DNA of 64,000 nucleotides from Sialis fuliginosa (Eukaryota; Arthropoda; Insecta; Megaloptera; Sialidae), in contig OY540813.1 of NCBI GenBank assembly GCA_961205875.1, positions 12,247,001 through 12,311,000 on the forward strand. The letters are read 5' to 3'. The notes under the pieces were generated by a model. The model was not told the origin of the DNA. It ran no database searches and saw nothing but the letters and a program-made list of their open reading frames with translations. The position numbers and the translations under genes are program-made. Below, one piece after another: positions 44,138 through 56,300 of this stretch (its first letter is position 1; each line of letters begins with the position of its first letter).

Positions 44138-44961
44138 TTAGGTTAAATGTTTATGAGTAATTACATACCCAAACATACACACACAAAAACGATGAACAAT
44201 GCAGATAATAATGAAAATATTGATAAAAAGAAGTCCTTCATTATAAAAACATCTGTTTAAAAATAAACACACATCTTATTTCTTTAAAAATGACAAAAAA
44301 CACAGGGACTTGACAAATTCTATCAGCATCACGCCATTTTTATTGCAAAATTCTTAATTTAAACGTTTAAAGTTCAAATTCCATAATATATATTTAAATG
44401 ATAAATAAATTGTTAAAAAACAACATATCTACTTACAATTATTATGTTCGTTGTTGCACTCCTATTTCTAAATATAAAACAATTATAAATCTAGAAAATA
44501 TTACAAAATAGGGAATCAGGAAATAGATCCTTTCTGACAACCACTCGATCGGTAAGAAAAGCGGGAATTTTAAGATATAAAAAATGTAATTATGAATTAT
44601 TTTTAAGAAATTTTGAAATATTTGTATATAAATATATATGTATACCTAATATTGAAATGCATATTAATTATTACCTATTTATTATTTTAATGTTTAATAC
44701 ATTTGCTTCATATTATATTTACAGATTATACTATATACTATTTGTGTAATATTATAATGTTAATAATTTTATTGTTCAATTTCATTAGACAACAATAAAT
44801 TTTAAAATTAATTTATTTGTCTTTTTTTGTCAAACATTAAAAATATTTACATTAGAATATTTATAAATTGATATATTATTAATGACAAGTATATTATGTA
44901 CATTCAATTTATTTATATACTTTAAAATTAAAATTAAATTACTTTATATAATTTAATTATA
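44138..44961. other. Intergenic between TSSC4 and SMIM13
   Basis: AT-rich, with no recognisable exon. A minus-strand AATAAA near 44907-44913 lies about 50 bases past the TSSC4 stop and is a likely polyadenylation signal. The SMIM13 promoter should be in this interval if the gene has its own. Confidence 0.5.
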
Positions 44962-45660
44962 TTATTCATCTCCATCATCTTGTAACAAATGATCTAATTT
45001 TAATTCTTTGCCTTTATTAACTTTCAAAGAAATTTTCTTCTTTTCTTTTTTTACTTTCTGCCCGACTATATATTCAGGCATAACTAATTTACTACTACGA
45101 AAACTTGGTTTGTCTTTTTCATCATTATCAGTTGTTGATACCATTGCTGAAACTTGAAAATCAACTGTACTTTCTTCATTTTTATTTTTACGTGTTTTAA
45201 AAACTATCTTTTCTGGTATTGACTCATCATTCTGCAATACTTTTTCTTTGCGTTCCTCCATTTCACGCAAAAATGATAAAGCGGCAGCAGTGTTACCTTT
45301 ACTTGACATATCTTCAGGACTTACATCTTCTAAACTATATTTAATCCATCTTTGTGGATTGCGTTTAAAGTCAGGTACTGATCTACGATTCAAACATTTT
45401 GAAATCGGTGCTTCTGGTCGTTTAAATATACTTTCTTTACCTCTGAATTGTTTAGTTTCATTTGGGTTTCGTTTTATTACTGTATTAATTATCAAATCTG
45501 TTTCATGAGGTGTCTGTGAATGATATAATTTGTTCACTGTATTAAGTTCTGCTACCTTCAATTTATCAAATAAAATTTTTTGACGATCGGAAAATGTTTG
45601 ATTATTTGTTGGACTATTTTGTTCTCTGTTATCAGAGAAGAATATATCCGCTGTGTCCAT
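44962..45660 (-). CDS. TSSC4: TSSC4-like U5 snRNP-associated protein
   Basis: A 232-residue, mostly disordered, hydrophilic protein in one exon. The start chosen is MDTADIFFSD; a longer frame begins at 45702, but those 14 extra residues are not family-like. The conserved TSSC4 core is visible: SIFKRPEAP (residues 77-85), then VPDFKRNPQRWIKYSLEDV (residues 95-113), then AALSFLREMEERK. Lys/Glu-rich segments and an acidic end (LLQDDGDE) complete it. In humans TSSC4 binds PRPF8 and SNRNP200 and helps assemble the U5 and tri-snRNP in the nucleus; the same role is inferred here. It is transcribed divergently from REXO5, about 590 bases away, so a shared promoter is likely. Insect members of the family are often annotated only as uncharacterised. 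Confidence 0.88.
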   Translation of the reverse strand: MDTADIFFSDNREQNSPTNNQTFSDRQKILFDKLKVAELNTVNKLYHSQTPHETDLIINTVIKRNPNETKQFRGKESIFKRPEAPISKCLNRRSVPDFKRNPQRWIKYSLEDVSPEDMSSKGNTAAALSFLREMEERKEKVLQNDESIPEKIVFKTRKNKNEESTVDFQVSAMVSTTDNDEKDKPSFRSSKLVMPEYIVGQKVKKEKKKISLKVNKGKELKLDHLLQDDGDE

Positions 45661-46248
45661 TGTAATTAAATAAATATTATAAAAACAATGTGATGAATAC
45701 ACAGTTTGTTAAATATTCTTTCATAAAACTACACAAAATGTCAAACTTCATCAATATAAATCTACAGGCTCTGGCACAACACTTGTAGTTAATATCATAG
45801 TAATCGAAAATGTTAACGTTAATGTAAAATTTCGCACATGTTATCTGTGATCTGTGGCACATGTAAATAAAAAGATTAATGTTATTATTTTAGTGCCTGT
45901 ACTTGTCTGTACTTTCAAAGAAAATATTTCTGTAATAAATATATATTTAATAAAAATATTTGCGTCTAAATTACTGTAATGATAACGTCAATGAATACTT
46001 CTTTCGTAAGTAACAAAAGAGTACATAACAACATTTTTATGTATAACCTTAAAAACATTTTAATATAAATTCTATTTTTGCTTTTAAGTAATGTCACAAA
46101 AAATTTTATCTAATATACTGTTATCAGAATCCATTTGCAAGATATTTACTTTTTGAATTTTAAAATTAAATGTCATAATTTTGGCAGAAATTAATTTTTC
46201 TCATTCAATCAAATGTGTGTTATAGGAAATACATCAAAAGAATACAAA
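45661..46248. promoter_or_regulatory. Divergent promoter region between TSSC4 and REXO5
   Basis: 588 bases separate the two start codons, which point in opposite directions. The sequence is AT-rich, and no clear TATA or initiator is visible on either side. Bidirectional use is inferred from the arrangement alone. Confidence 0.45.
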
Positions 46249-49200
46249 ATGTCGAATATATCTACAAAGAAATTAACGAGAATTGAAAACAAGAAGAAGA
46301 AAATGGCAGCATATTTAGAGATATTAAAATTAAAAGATAAAGAGAAATTAAAAATAATTAAAGAAGACGACAGTTCGGATGGTTCAAACCAAAGCGAACC
46401 AAAACCTAAACGTTTAAAAATAAACGGAGAAAGTAATAACAATTTAAACAGTGTCGAGTGCGAAGTTATAAACGAAATGAGTAAAAAGTCTGCAAAAAAC
46501 GAGTATGCCCAATTGAAAGAGGAAGTACGTAAGAGAGCTCCTAGAAAACAACGCCCAAAGTTGCGGTTAAAAGCTGTAGGAGATAAAGCTTCGTTATCAG
46601 TTGATATCGATAACAGGATTCCAATATTTTTAGCAGACATTCAAAATTTATTAATGTATTCACAATTAGGTCACCATTCTCCGTATTTCCCATGCCGTTG
46701 GTGTTTATTAGAAAAATTTAACCGCGTATCTCATACTGTGCTGATAATTGTTGAAAACGTGTCCCTGTATCATTATTTAAGTTATGAAAGTTTCTTTCCA
46801 TTTCTGAATGTAACTTTTGAAAATAAAGTTGAAGTTATAACACCTCGCATGTTTGGTGGAGATATGATTCAGCAGTTAGCTGCTGTTCCTTTAACTGGTA
46901 CTCAAAAGGATAAATTAATCAAAAAACATGGTAGTTTAGAAGCTGCTGTTCAAGCCACAGGAGAAGTATTCAGAACTTTGAGAGATGTTTTTCCAATTAA
47001 TGAGGTTCAGAAAAAAGAAACTCTAATCGATGGCTCAGTAAAATTACCCATTACTGATAAATTCTCAAGGACTCAGATATTATTGTCTTCTTGGCAAATG
47101 GTTGAAGAAAACTACCCACTACCTTTAAAAGGGGAGTTGTCAAAAAGATACTCAAATTATGTTTTAACTAAAGACAGTTATAATGAAGTAACTCCTTTTT
47201 CACCCATGTTCGGATTAGATTGTGAAATGTGCAGGACAACATCGGGAGAACTGGAATTAACCAGAATATCTGTTGTAAATGAAAAGTTAGAAATAATCTA
47301 CGAAAAATTTGTAAAACCCGATAATAAAATTATTGATTACTTGACTCGATTTTCTGGAATTACACCAAAAATGTTGGAAGGTGTAACGACTTCATTAGCT
47401 GATGTTCAAAGAGATTTAAGGGAGCTTCTTCCATCAGATGCTATTTTAGTTGGACAATCGCTGAACTTTGATATGCATACGCTTAGAATGATGCATCCAT
47501 ATATTATTGATACTAGCGTTATTTTCAATATTTCAGGTAAATATTAATTTTTCATTAAAATAGCAGTTCCTTATTTTTTAATTTACTTTATTATGGAAAA
47601 TAACATCTTTTAAATATTTTTCGATTTTTTTCCATCGCAGTAACTTTCCTCCTTAATTAATTATAATTTTATATCAAAGAAATTAACTTTTATTTCTCAA
47701 TTAATTTTATAGGAGACCGTTCAAGGAAAACCAAACTGCAAACATTGGCACATGATTTTCTGTCTGAAAAAATTCAACAAGGTCGTTCTGGTCATTGTTC
47801 AGCCGAAGACAGTATGGCTTGTATAAAATTAACTCAATTGAAACTGAGGAAGAGCTTATCTTATGGAGATGCAGTTTTAACAGGAAGAAGAGATAGTGAA
47901 ATAAATTATGCCACAAGCTTATTTAACCATGTCACTACTAGGGAAAAATATGCATTGATTATAGGTACGGTAATTTTATAAAAATGTTTGGTAATGGATG
48001 TATGACTATATAGTCAAATCTTTTTATGCGGTAGATATGTTTCATAGAAAACCGCAAAAAGATATAGCTTACGTTACAAAAAAAAAAGATTCCATAATTT
48101 TCTAAAACCACATAAAAAACAAAAAATTGTTTAAGTAATTTCACTGTACTATGTTTATATAAATTTCAATTTTATCTTCTGATACCTAATATTATTTACG
48201 AAAAATTTGAATTGTGATTTTTAAAATTTTTAGCGGATGAAGCTGCTATATCTCGTTATCAGACATATCTTCCACCGACTGTATCTGACAGTGGAAGTGA
48301 GAAACCTCGAGTAACTTGTGAAGTAGTGTGTTCAAATAAAACTTCTGTAAAGCGCATTTGTAATCTAGCGCCACAACACTCGTTGACGCTAGCACACTTG
48401 AAAATAACCGATGAACAACTAGATAATTATAGCAAAGGTCACAATAGCCAAAATACTGAAGGTATGTTAAGTTTTATTAATAAATACATTTATAATAATA
48501 TAATTTTGTTCAAGTAAAAAATATATATTTTTTAATTATCTTTTATTTTAGGTGGTCATTACGAAAGTACAGTAGAGAAAACCTGTACCAATATAAACAA
48601 ATGGATAAATAAAATATGGAACAGCATGGCCAATAATGGACTCTGTGTTATTTTATTTGCTGGACATCAAAAAGGTTCCAGTGGTAAGTTTATTTTTATA
48701 ATTTTATTGTATAAAGCTTTTTTCTAGAATTTTTGAACCCCCCACCTAATGTTATGTAACGCAGTATTCTCTATACATATTACAATATGTTTTTTTAAAA
48801 CTATTTCAGAATGAAGTAAATATTATAATAACTATCAGTTAATCGTCCAACATTGTTTTGTTTTTATTTGATTTTATTTGTAAAATGAATGTTACATAGC
48901 ATTTGAATATGACCCCCCCCCCACGTAACAATAAAGCTGTACCCTGTTCAGCCAAAAGCATTACATGGGTTACGTTCATGACTGACCAAAAACAGTGAAC
49001 AACGAGCTTTGATTGATTGATTCATGGAATTTCTGGTGGATTGTACCAGAAATTTAAAGAATGTCATTTTTTAAGCGTGTAAGGAAGTGAGACAGAAGTA
49101 ACCATAGAGATAGAAACTAGTGTTCTGACAGAAATGCTCAACATGAAGTGAACATAAAAGTTCTTTGATTAGCCTGGTCACTAGTTTCTATCTCTTTCTA

Positions 49201-49610
49201 GTTACTTCTTTCTCACTTCCTTACACGCTTAAAAAATGACATTCTTTAAATTTCTGGTACATTCCATCAGAAATTCCATGAATCAACCAATCAAAGTTCG
49301 TTCACTGTTTTTGGTCAGTCGTGAACGTGACCATGGTTTATGGACGTTCACTAACGAATATTAACAAAATAATTACAAATCTCTATGAAACTGCCAAATT
49401 CTAAATTTATTTTTAGAATTCTGTAGAAATATGCGTCGAGTTTCATATTTCCTTGTAAATATTTTCTTAGATATTCATCTTAAAAAATTGAATCTTCTTG
49501 AACATTTATAGAATAAAATATATAATTAATTATATGATGATTTTTTTTATTATAAAAATTATTATTATTCAGGTGCGGCATTTCTACAATTAAAACAAGA
49601 AAAATTATGA
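46249..49610 (+). CDS. Rexo5: RNA exonuclease 5 (DEDDh 3'-5' exonuclease)
   Basis: Exons 46249-47536, 47713-47964, 48234-48461, 48552-48683 and 49573-49610. All junctions are GT-AG in phase 1, giving 645 residues. The start at 46249 (AAAATGTCG) is preferred over the in-frame ATG at 46213. A lysine-rich N-terminus is likely to be nuclear-targeting. The RNase T/exonuclease domain begins with FGLDCEM and carries all five DEDDh residues: Asp324, Glu326, Asp408 (in GQSLNFD), and His457 and Asp462 (in GHCSAEDSMACIKL). The C-terminal part (ICNLAPQHSLTLAH, then LCVILFAGHQKGSSGAAFLQ) corresponds to the weak RRM-like tail of REXO5/NEF-sp. In flies the enzyme trims 3' ends of snoRNA and 28S/5S rRNA in the nucleolus. 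AATAAA at 49745-49750 is a plausible polyadenylation signal. The last intron contains a foldback element. Confidence 0.93.
48020..48080. repeat. Short repeat shared with PSF3 intron 51745-51800
   Basis: CGGTAGATATGTTTCATAGA followed by AAACCGCA matches the reverse complement of the segment near 51745-51790 with few changes. It lies in REXO5 intron 2 and is probably a fragment of the element at 51418-51802. Confidence 0.6.
48966..49337. mobile_element. Long foldback element in the last REXO5 intron (about 370 bp)
   Basis: The left arm runs through CATGACTGACCAAAAACAGT, AATTTCTGGT, AATGTCATTTTTTAAGCGTG, TAAGGAAGTGAGA and GATAGAAACTAGTG. It is mirrored by the right arm with CACTAGTTTCTATCTC, CACTTCCTTACACGCTTAAA and ACTGTTTTTGGTCAGTCGTG. 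Almost the whole element pairs, with a loop of about 60 bases. No ORF; the target duplication is not certain. Confidence 0.85.
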
Positions 49611-50742
49611 AATCATTAAAAAAATTACATTAAAATTATTAAAAACTATATATGTGTATACATTCTGTATTTATTATAGTACATAATTGTATATCTGTAT
49701 AAAAATTCACAACATTGACAGTTTTGCTTTATATATTTTTTCCCAATAAAAATTTAAAAAAATCTTGTGTTTTAATTTTTATATAACTCAATCAAAATTG
49801 TCCCAACCTTAGACAAGGAAAGATAAAGGACAAATAACACATTACCTAGCGTTGTTACCATATCGCTTTACGAGTCATTGGCGTATCATTCAGTTTTTAA
49901 AATAAATATCAATTGTTTTGAATTATAAAATTAATTAATAATATATGTTTTATATTGTCTTTAAAAGTATTTCAGTGATAATTGATTAATAGAGACACGT
50001 CTATTTGGAATAATCATCTCATACATACCAAATTCAATTGTAACTTAAAGCATATTTGCATATTATATATATATGACATTTAAGAAAAGATGGCTGCCGT
50101 AAAATTTCGGTAACAGTTTCATATATATTTTTATATATATTAGTTGTTATGTATCCATAGTCTTTCCTAATCTAAGGACTAAATGAGAAAAATTTATCCT
50201 ATATTATAATGTGCTTTTGGCTTAAGATGCAAGAAGTTCCCCATCCCAGAACTAGTCTCATGTCCGGTATTATAAAGGAGATAGCAAACACTTTCAAATG
50301 AGATGTCAAACTTATATGACAGTTCTTTTGAAGTTTGTTGAAGACTTTGACAAGTTTCGCGCACGCGTTGTAGGTAAATACCAACAGTATTAAAACAGTG
50401 GTGATATTATGAAAATTATTTTGTACGGTCAAAGTCGTCAACTGTGTTACAATTAGTTGAAGTATCACTGCTCTGAATTCCATAACTAATCCATAGATAC
50501 TAGTACAGAATTAATACCCCATTTGAGAGTGCTTGCAAGCTAGCAAATTTTGTGAGCTCCTTTATAATTCCAGACATCAAAATGTCTGGTTCATGTTCAG
50601 TCTCTGATGTACCTCCTTTAAAGTTATATTACTAACTAGCTATATCTTAAATAATGTTCCCAATTAGGTTTAGAGATGAAAGTTCCTGTTACAATACTTA
50701 AGAACTTTTTGTACTTTTCAATTAATTTTAAAAAGGAAAACA
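49611..50742. other. Convergent intergenic region REXO5/PSF3
   Basis: It contains the REXO5 3' UTR and a large repeat block that fills 49803-50576. No coding sequence. Both neighbouring genes end here. Confidence 0.6.
49803..50576 (-). mobile_element. Inverted copy of the 27-kb repeat, including the TGTCCGG MITE at 50261-50576
   Basis: Read on the minus strand, this block is collinear with 27052-27775: first the MITE (TGTCCGG to CCAGACA ends), then the flank ending in the TTTCCTTGTCTAAGG motif. This copy carries about 85 extra bases (roughly 50177-50260), including CCATCCCAGAACTAGTC, that are absent from the other copy. Confidence 0.83.
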
Positions 50743-52327
50743 TTAAAGGTGATCGTTTTCTGCTCGTTTCCGTTTTTTGTGATTTAAAACCATATCAGCT
50801 GGCATTATCTGTGCATTTGATAAAAATAGCCATTCATTCAATTCTTCTCTGGCTTTTTGTCCTTCATAAAATAATCGTTTCTCGAGTGAATCAAATTTTT
50901 GCATAGCAGAAGGATCAGTTACCACATTATCAGCTAAATCCATAACTTGACGAAATCTGGTTTTAAATGTCTAAAAAAAATACAAATAATAGTTACAAAA
51001 TGAAGACTTTAATATGTCCATTAATTAAATGTGTATTGTTAACAGTTAATGAATTGTAAGGCTTTGAGATCCTTAAGAAGATTTTCCACCTAAGTAACAA
51101 AACAGAAACTGTCAAAAAACACAAAATTTCAACTCATGTTGGTAAAATTAGCAACCTTTTTAAAACTTGCTGTTTTGTTTGTGATTTTATCAACAAGTTC
51201 AAGACCTGTCTCCAGTCAGTAAGATCTAAAGGTTTAGTTAATTTAACTCGGTGATGGTCAGACTCACTGTTAAAGCGGCGTTAAAAATTATTATTAGTTA
51301 ATAATTTTTTTTAACTAGAACTTCTCCGTGACTTTGGTCGCGTCTATATAATGTATAATGTCACCAAATTATTGCGTACCTAACTGAAGATAAGTTCGAA
51401 ATCATTTTCAAGTTAAAGTATAACAGGGTAGGGTCTCTTTACGCGGATTTGAAGTTACACAGTGCGACTTTTCATGCAAAATCAGGGATTTTCTGTTTCG
51501 GCAAGTGAAGTATCAAATAAAAGCTAACAATTCAAGAAATTCAAATATGTAAATGTTTTGTTATTAAAATTTTCCTTTAACAAGATTTCGCATCACTTCA
51601 CAAATGATGCTGAGTTGTATTTTCATTAAATTAAATAAATAAAATTAAAAAACAAACTTATTATAAAAATATTTTCAGGTTTTAGAAAATTATGAAATGT
51701 ATCACTAATTTTACAATGTGAGTAGTCTTTTTTTGTGCGATTTTTTATATGCGGTTTTCTGTGAAATGTATCTACCGTGTAAAGAAACCTTATTGTATTA
51801 ACTTTATTTGTAGATTAGATAGATTGATTGTTATTGAATTATGAAATTATTTGTCTAGAAAGACTGTTTTACAAAAGTTAAGTACTTACATCTATTAATG
51901 TTTCCCTAATTAATCCACGATCATCTAAAGATGCTACATATAATCCAAAATCATAGAAATGCAGGTTTAATTTGTGTAAATCCACTGCATTTGCATCGGC
52001 CTGTAAAATTTCTCTGTAAGCTTCTTTAAATATTTTAGGAAACTCTATTTCAGTTAACGCTGGCCGTTTTGATAAAAAATGATGTGTTAACCATTGGGGT
52101 ATTTCTAACGGTGTACCAGATTTCATATTTTCATTGTTATTAGCAGGATTTATAAAACCTAAAATATATATTTGTTAAAATCCAGTTTAATTAGTTGTAA
52201 GTTAATTTTAAAATTTCATACCTAACCGCAAAACATCGGTTATAAATTTTGCGGGAAACTTTTCTTGTGTTACTAAAATATCGTCTATAGAAAAATAAGA
52301 TGGTAAATAACTTGGTTTAAAAGGCAT
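50743..52327 (-). CDS. Psf3: GINS complex subunit 3 (PSF3)
   Basis: Coding exons on the minus strand: 52222-52327, 51890-52158 and 50743-50970; GT-AG junctions, phases consistent, 200 residues. The N-terminus MPFKPSYLPSYFSIDDILVT matches the PSF3 B-domain start 'FLSLDDIL'. The middle LEIPQWLTHHF, FPKIFKEAYREIL, DANAVDLHKLNLHFYDFG corresponds to the family's LELPLWL..., LPKIYQEGWR... and DPNVVDLHKMGPHFYGFG. The last exon begins TFKTRFRQVMD and ends with a basic KKRKR tail. With SLD5, PSF1 and PSF2 it forms GINS, part of the CDC45-MCM-GINS replicative helicase. The length fits the family (about 200-216 residues). Confidence 0.96.
51418..51802. mobile_element. Degenerate TIR element in the last PSF3 intron
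   Basis: GGTCTCTTTACGCGG at the left and CCGTGTAAAGAAACC at the right are imperfect inverted repeats about 385 bases apart. The interior contains ATGCGGTTTTCTGTGAAATG, shared with 48020-48080 in opposite orientation. No ORF. Confidence 0.5.
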
Positions 52328-53328
52328 TGCCGGCTATTATTTTAAATTAATAATATTATACTGTGACAATTCTCAAACAAATATGTATGTACTTAATTAA
52401 AATTAGTTTTAAATACATACATAGCATACATACTTCAAAACTTGAACTTCTTATTTTTCTTCTTACATAATATGAAATATCAGTTTAGCCAACCGTATTA
52501 AAAAAACACTAATTTCATTGTTGCCAGTTAGATTGTTGTCATTTAAAAATATGTATAATAGTTCATTTTCCAATAAAATATCCAAGCGTTAAGAGCGATA
52601 TTTCAATCCCTGCACTTTTTGATAATAATATGAAAATTGGTGTAGTTGTACATTAAACCATATATTAATTAAACCTTCCTCTACAAAACTAGAAATGACG
52701 ACATTTCAAAAAACCCAAGTGGTCCCCCTTTATATCTCCACGGGTTTAGTTTTTCTTATTTATCTCCCAATTGATTATTCGGACTACAAAAATAGTGGAT
52801 TATAATTCTGAAGTACGAATTAAATATATAATTTAATAATAATAATTATAATTAAATTATATTATATTATAATTAAAATAATAAAGATAATTTATTTAAT
52901 AATTTAAATATTTTATAAGAAAACTTAATCTCTGTGTAGTTAAAATTAAATACTCTAATAATAATAGTTTTCCTATGAAAAATTGTATAATTTAAATAAT
53001 AAAAAATGGAAAAAATCTGCCCAGGGTGTCAGACTCTCTAAAGCCAGCCTTGTATTTCTTACTTACAGTTTGATTTTCAATTGTGCTTGTTTCATGTAAC
53101 TTCTGTAACTGAAAATTTGATAGCATGTCAAAATAAAATTTAATTACATTAATCAAAAGACATTTTATTAAAATTCACAATGTTAATAAATAAAATACAC
53201 ATTTATACATTAATTAAAACAATTCATCAGTAAATAAATTCTGAACTTTAAAACAGCTCAGAATGACTAATCAATAAAAATAGAAAAAAAAATCAATACA
53301 ATACACAGTACCTACATAATAATAATAT
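52328..53328. other. Intergenic between bdg 3' end and PSF3 start
   Basis: AT-rich, with no coding signal. It should contain the bdg 3' UTR (a minus-strand ATTAAA/AATAAA-like motif lies near 53162) and the PSF3 promoter. I see no repeat with clear ends here. Confidence 0.5.
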
Positions 53329-56300
53329 TTATATCACAGATGATGAATCATTGTCATTCGTTTTTAATTCAACATTATTAATAGAATCTTGGTTAATTGG
53401 CGCAGCTCCATCAACTAAACAAATTGCACTTAATGAACTATTTGAAATATCAGCATTTCGACATATCGTATTATTTTGAACGACTGTAGTATGTCTTCTA
53501 AAACTACTCCTTAAAATGTTTGCAACATCTTGAGCTGTAAAAGACGTTCCACTTCTATGATTTCTAGCTTGTTCTGTAATATCAGGATTTATATTAACAC
53601 TGACGTGCCTAGGGTTGTTCATTTCAACTAAAACAGCAGCATAATCAGGAGGTGGTAGCGTTGAATTTTGATTTCTTGTAGCACTGCTTTCGCCAATTGC
53701 ATTTGTAATTCTGCGCATGCTTCTGCGAAAACTTTGCCGTAACATTTTTGCTATTCGAGCACCGGTAGCGGTTGTGTATGATGGTGGGGGTGTGTATTTT
53801 GGTGGTGGATCGACAAATGCTGGATCTGTTGCAGTATTTGCTGTTGGATTAGTTGGTGTCGTGTTATTTAAATTTGTGTGTGTGAATGTGACATTTTCTA
53901 AATGTTCCGTATCAAGTGGTGGCCGATAAAGAAGTTGGATTCTCTAAAAAATAAAAAGAATATTTTCAATATACAGTATATATGTATAACTATATCTTCA
54001 GCATCATTATATACATCTGAAATAGATACACTAGTGACTAGACTCTCGCTAATCTGGTTCTTGCTAGTCCGGCCACTCAACAGTCCGGCGTACCCCACAC
54101 GTGCAGTATTACATATGTATATGTCTACATGTTAAAACGTGCCAGATTACTGAAAGTAATTGTACCCACTCTATAATCCGGTCATTTTTGTGCAAGGAAT
54201 AACCGGATTAGTAAGAGTGTATTCAGATCATTGTTAAAACATTGATATAATAAAGAACATTGCTGTTATAAAATAAAGAAATTTCTCGCAAGCAAAATGA
54301 AAATAATTTTTTTTTTGCAGGGTAGGTATTGTGTTATATTTTAACTGATTTAGTATAAGTATAATAATAATGTTAATTTAATAATCTATTAAATAAATAT
54401 ACTAGTTCAATGAAACTACCTTATTAAAATTCATAGATAACAATAACATAACTATCGGTCACACATCAAGAGACTGAAATTTGATTTTGCTTTCTTTCTA
54501 ATATCGGGCATGTATTTTGCAAACTAATGTATTTTTCAAAAGCTTAGTTTTTACACATCTAATTAACATATATACATATAAGTTTAGACATTTATGTAGT
54601 GTATTGTATTGATAATTATTGTTAGTTCACTACTGTAAAGTGTTAAAAAATATGGTATACATATAAGTACATTATACATATAAATCATTTATCGTGCCGT
54701 TTGATAAACCACATAACATATACAAAACATGCAGTCATTTAAAAACAAAATGTAAATATATTTTATAACAGGGCTTTTTTGTAATGTAATGCGGTGGAAT
54801 GGCGTTCCGGCACCTTTTTTTTCGTGGCATAAGAAAAGCTGCTTTAAATTTAATTTAAATGATATTTGAATATAATTTTCTTTAGCAAAAAGCTTGACAA
54901 GAAGAAGTATGACCATTACTTCAATGATGTCTGTCAGTCTATAAATGCTCACAGCCAAAGCGGTGAAACTTACAAATATGAAATTTTAAAATTATAATTC
55001 TCGTGTACAGTAAGTATTTTATAATAAATTTTTATTCTTGTATTTTTTTTAGCTTTTTTAATTATTTTTTGAACAGTTTAAAAAAGAAAAAAGTATCTAA
55101 AATTTATGTTCTATCCATTATTTTGATATAACGAATCGTTTAAAAAAATTTGAGTTTCCGTATAAATATTTGCAATGCAGATACCAAAGATATAATATTT
55201 ATATAGATATCAAAAAAAGATATCATTCAGTAAATCTTGCTATCTGAGAATTTTATTCATAAAAATATATTCACATTTCAATTTTTAAATTCTAAATAAA
55301 TCTTACATAATTTTCTTGTTCCAATTCATCCTTTGTTTGCATGAAAATTATATTTACTTAATATTTACCTTAAAAAAAGACAGCAACCAAAAATAGACTT
55401 AATTAATCTAACTATGATAATACTTACATCTAAAATGTCAGACGGTCCATCATTCAAATAGCGATAACTTTGTATGAAAGCAACAAGTGGCACAGTTAGT
55501 ATGGGAGCTAGCTGTAGTAACATTCCAAACTGACGAGGCCAAAAAGACCAGTATTCTTTTTGTGGTGATTGATGCATAGAAAATAATTCATTGTAGCCAC
55601 TTTTAAATGATGAAACACTATAAACCTGAAATAAAAGTAATATATAATATTTAATTTAATTAAAAATTAAATCACATTTCATATATTTATAAAAAAATGT
55701 TATTTGCAAATAGAAAAATTAGGTTATATTGAAAAATCATAACTTTACTACATATTTGACAAAGTAAATTTAACTTCCTTTTTGGCTTTAATGTAAAAAC
55801 AAACTGGTTTGATACCCATTGCGTTAAAAAGGAATATAATAATATCTATGGCAATAGCATTTCATAAAATAATAAAATCAGGTAAATAACAATAGCAAAA
55901 ACAAACTTTTTAGTCGTAAATGCAAGTTATCTGAATAGGGAAAAGACCATCATAATATATATATTATACTTACTACAAGAGCAACTGGTAGAATGACATT
56001 CCAGGTAAACGATAATAACGGTCCAGCCCATTGTTGCAAACAAGCATGACTTCCTGAATGAAACAATGCAGTGACCACTGAGTCTCCGCTGTATGGTCGA
56101 CCACGAACCATAAACACTGCAGCTATCAGCAACATGTACAGTACCGCTATCCACCAAGTACCACCGATACAATAATCCAAGAAGTATGTAACGTTTATAC
56201 CAGACTGAAAAGTATATACAAACTAAATTTCAAGTTGTTGTTTTCATAATATATAATGTATATCATAAATGACGTTATCAAAACATCAGCAATAAAGCAT

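Noticed and set aside
46209-46640. Minus-strand 143-codon hydrophobic frame opposite REXO5
   Set aside because: Antisense of a Lys/Glu-rich coding region naturally gives Phe/Leu/Ser-rich frames; no independent support.
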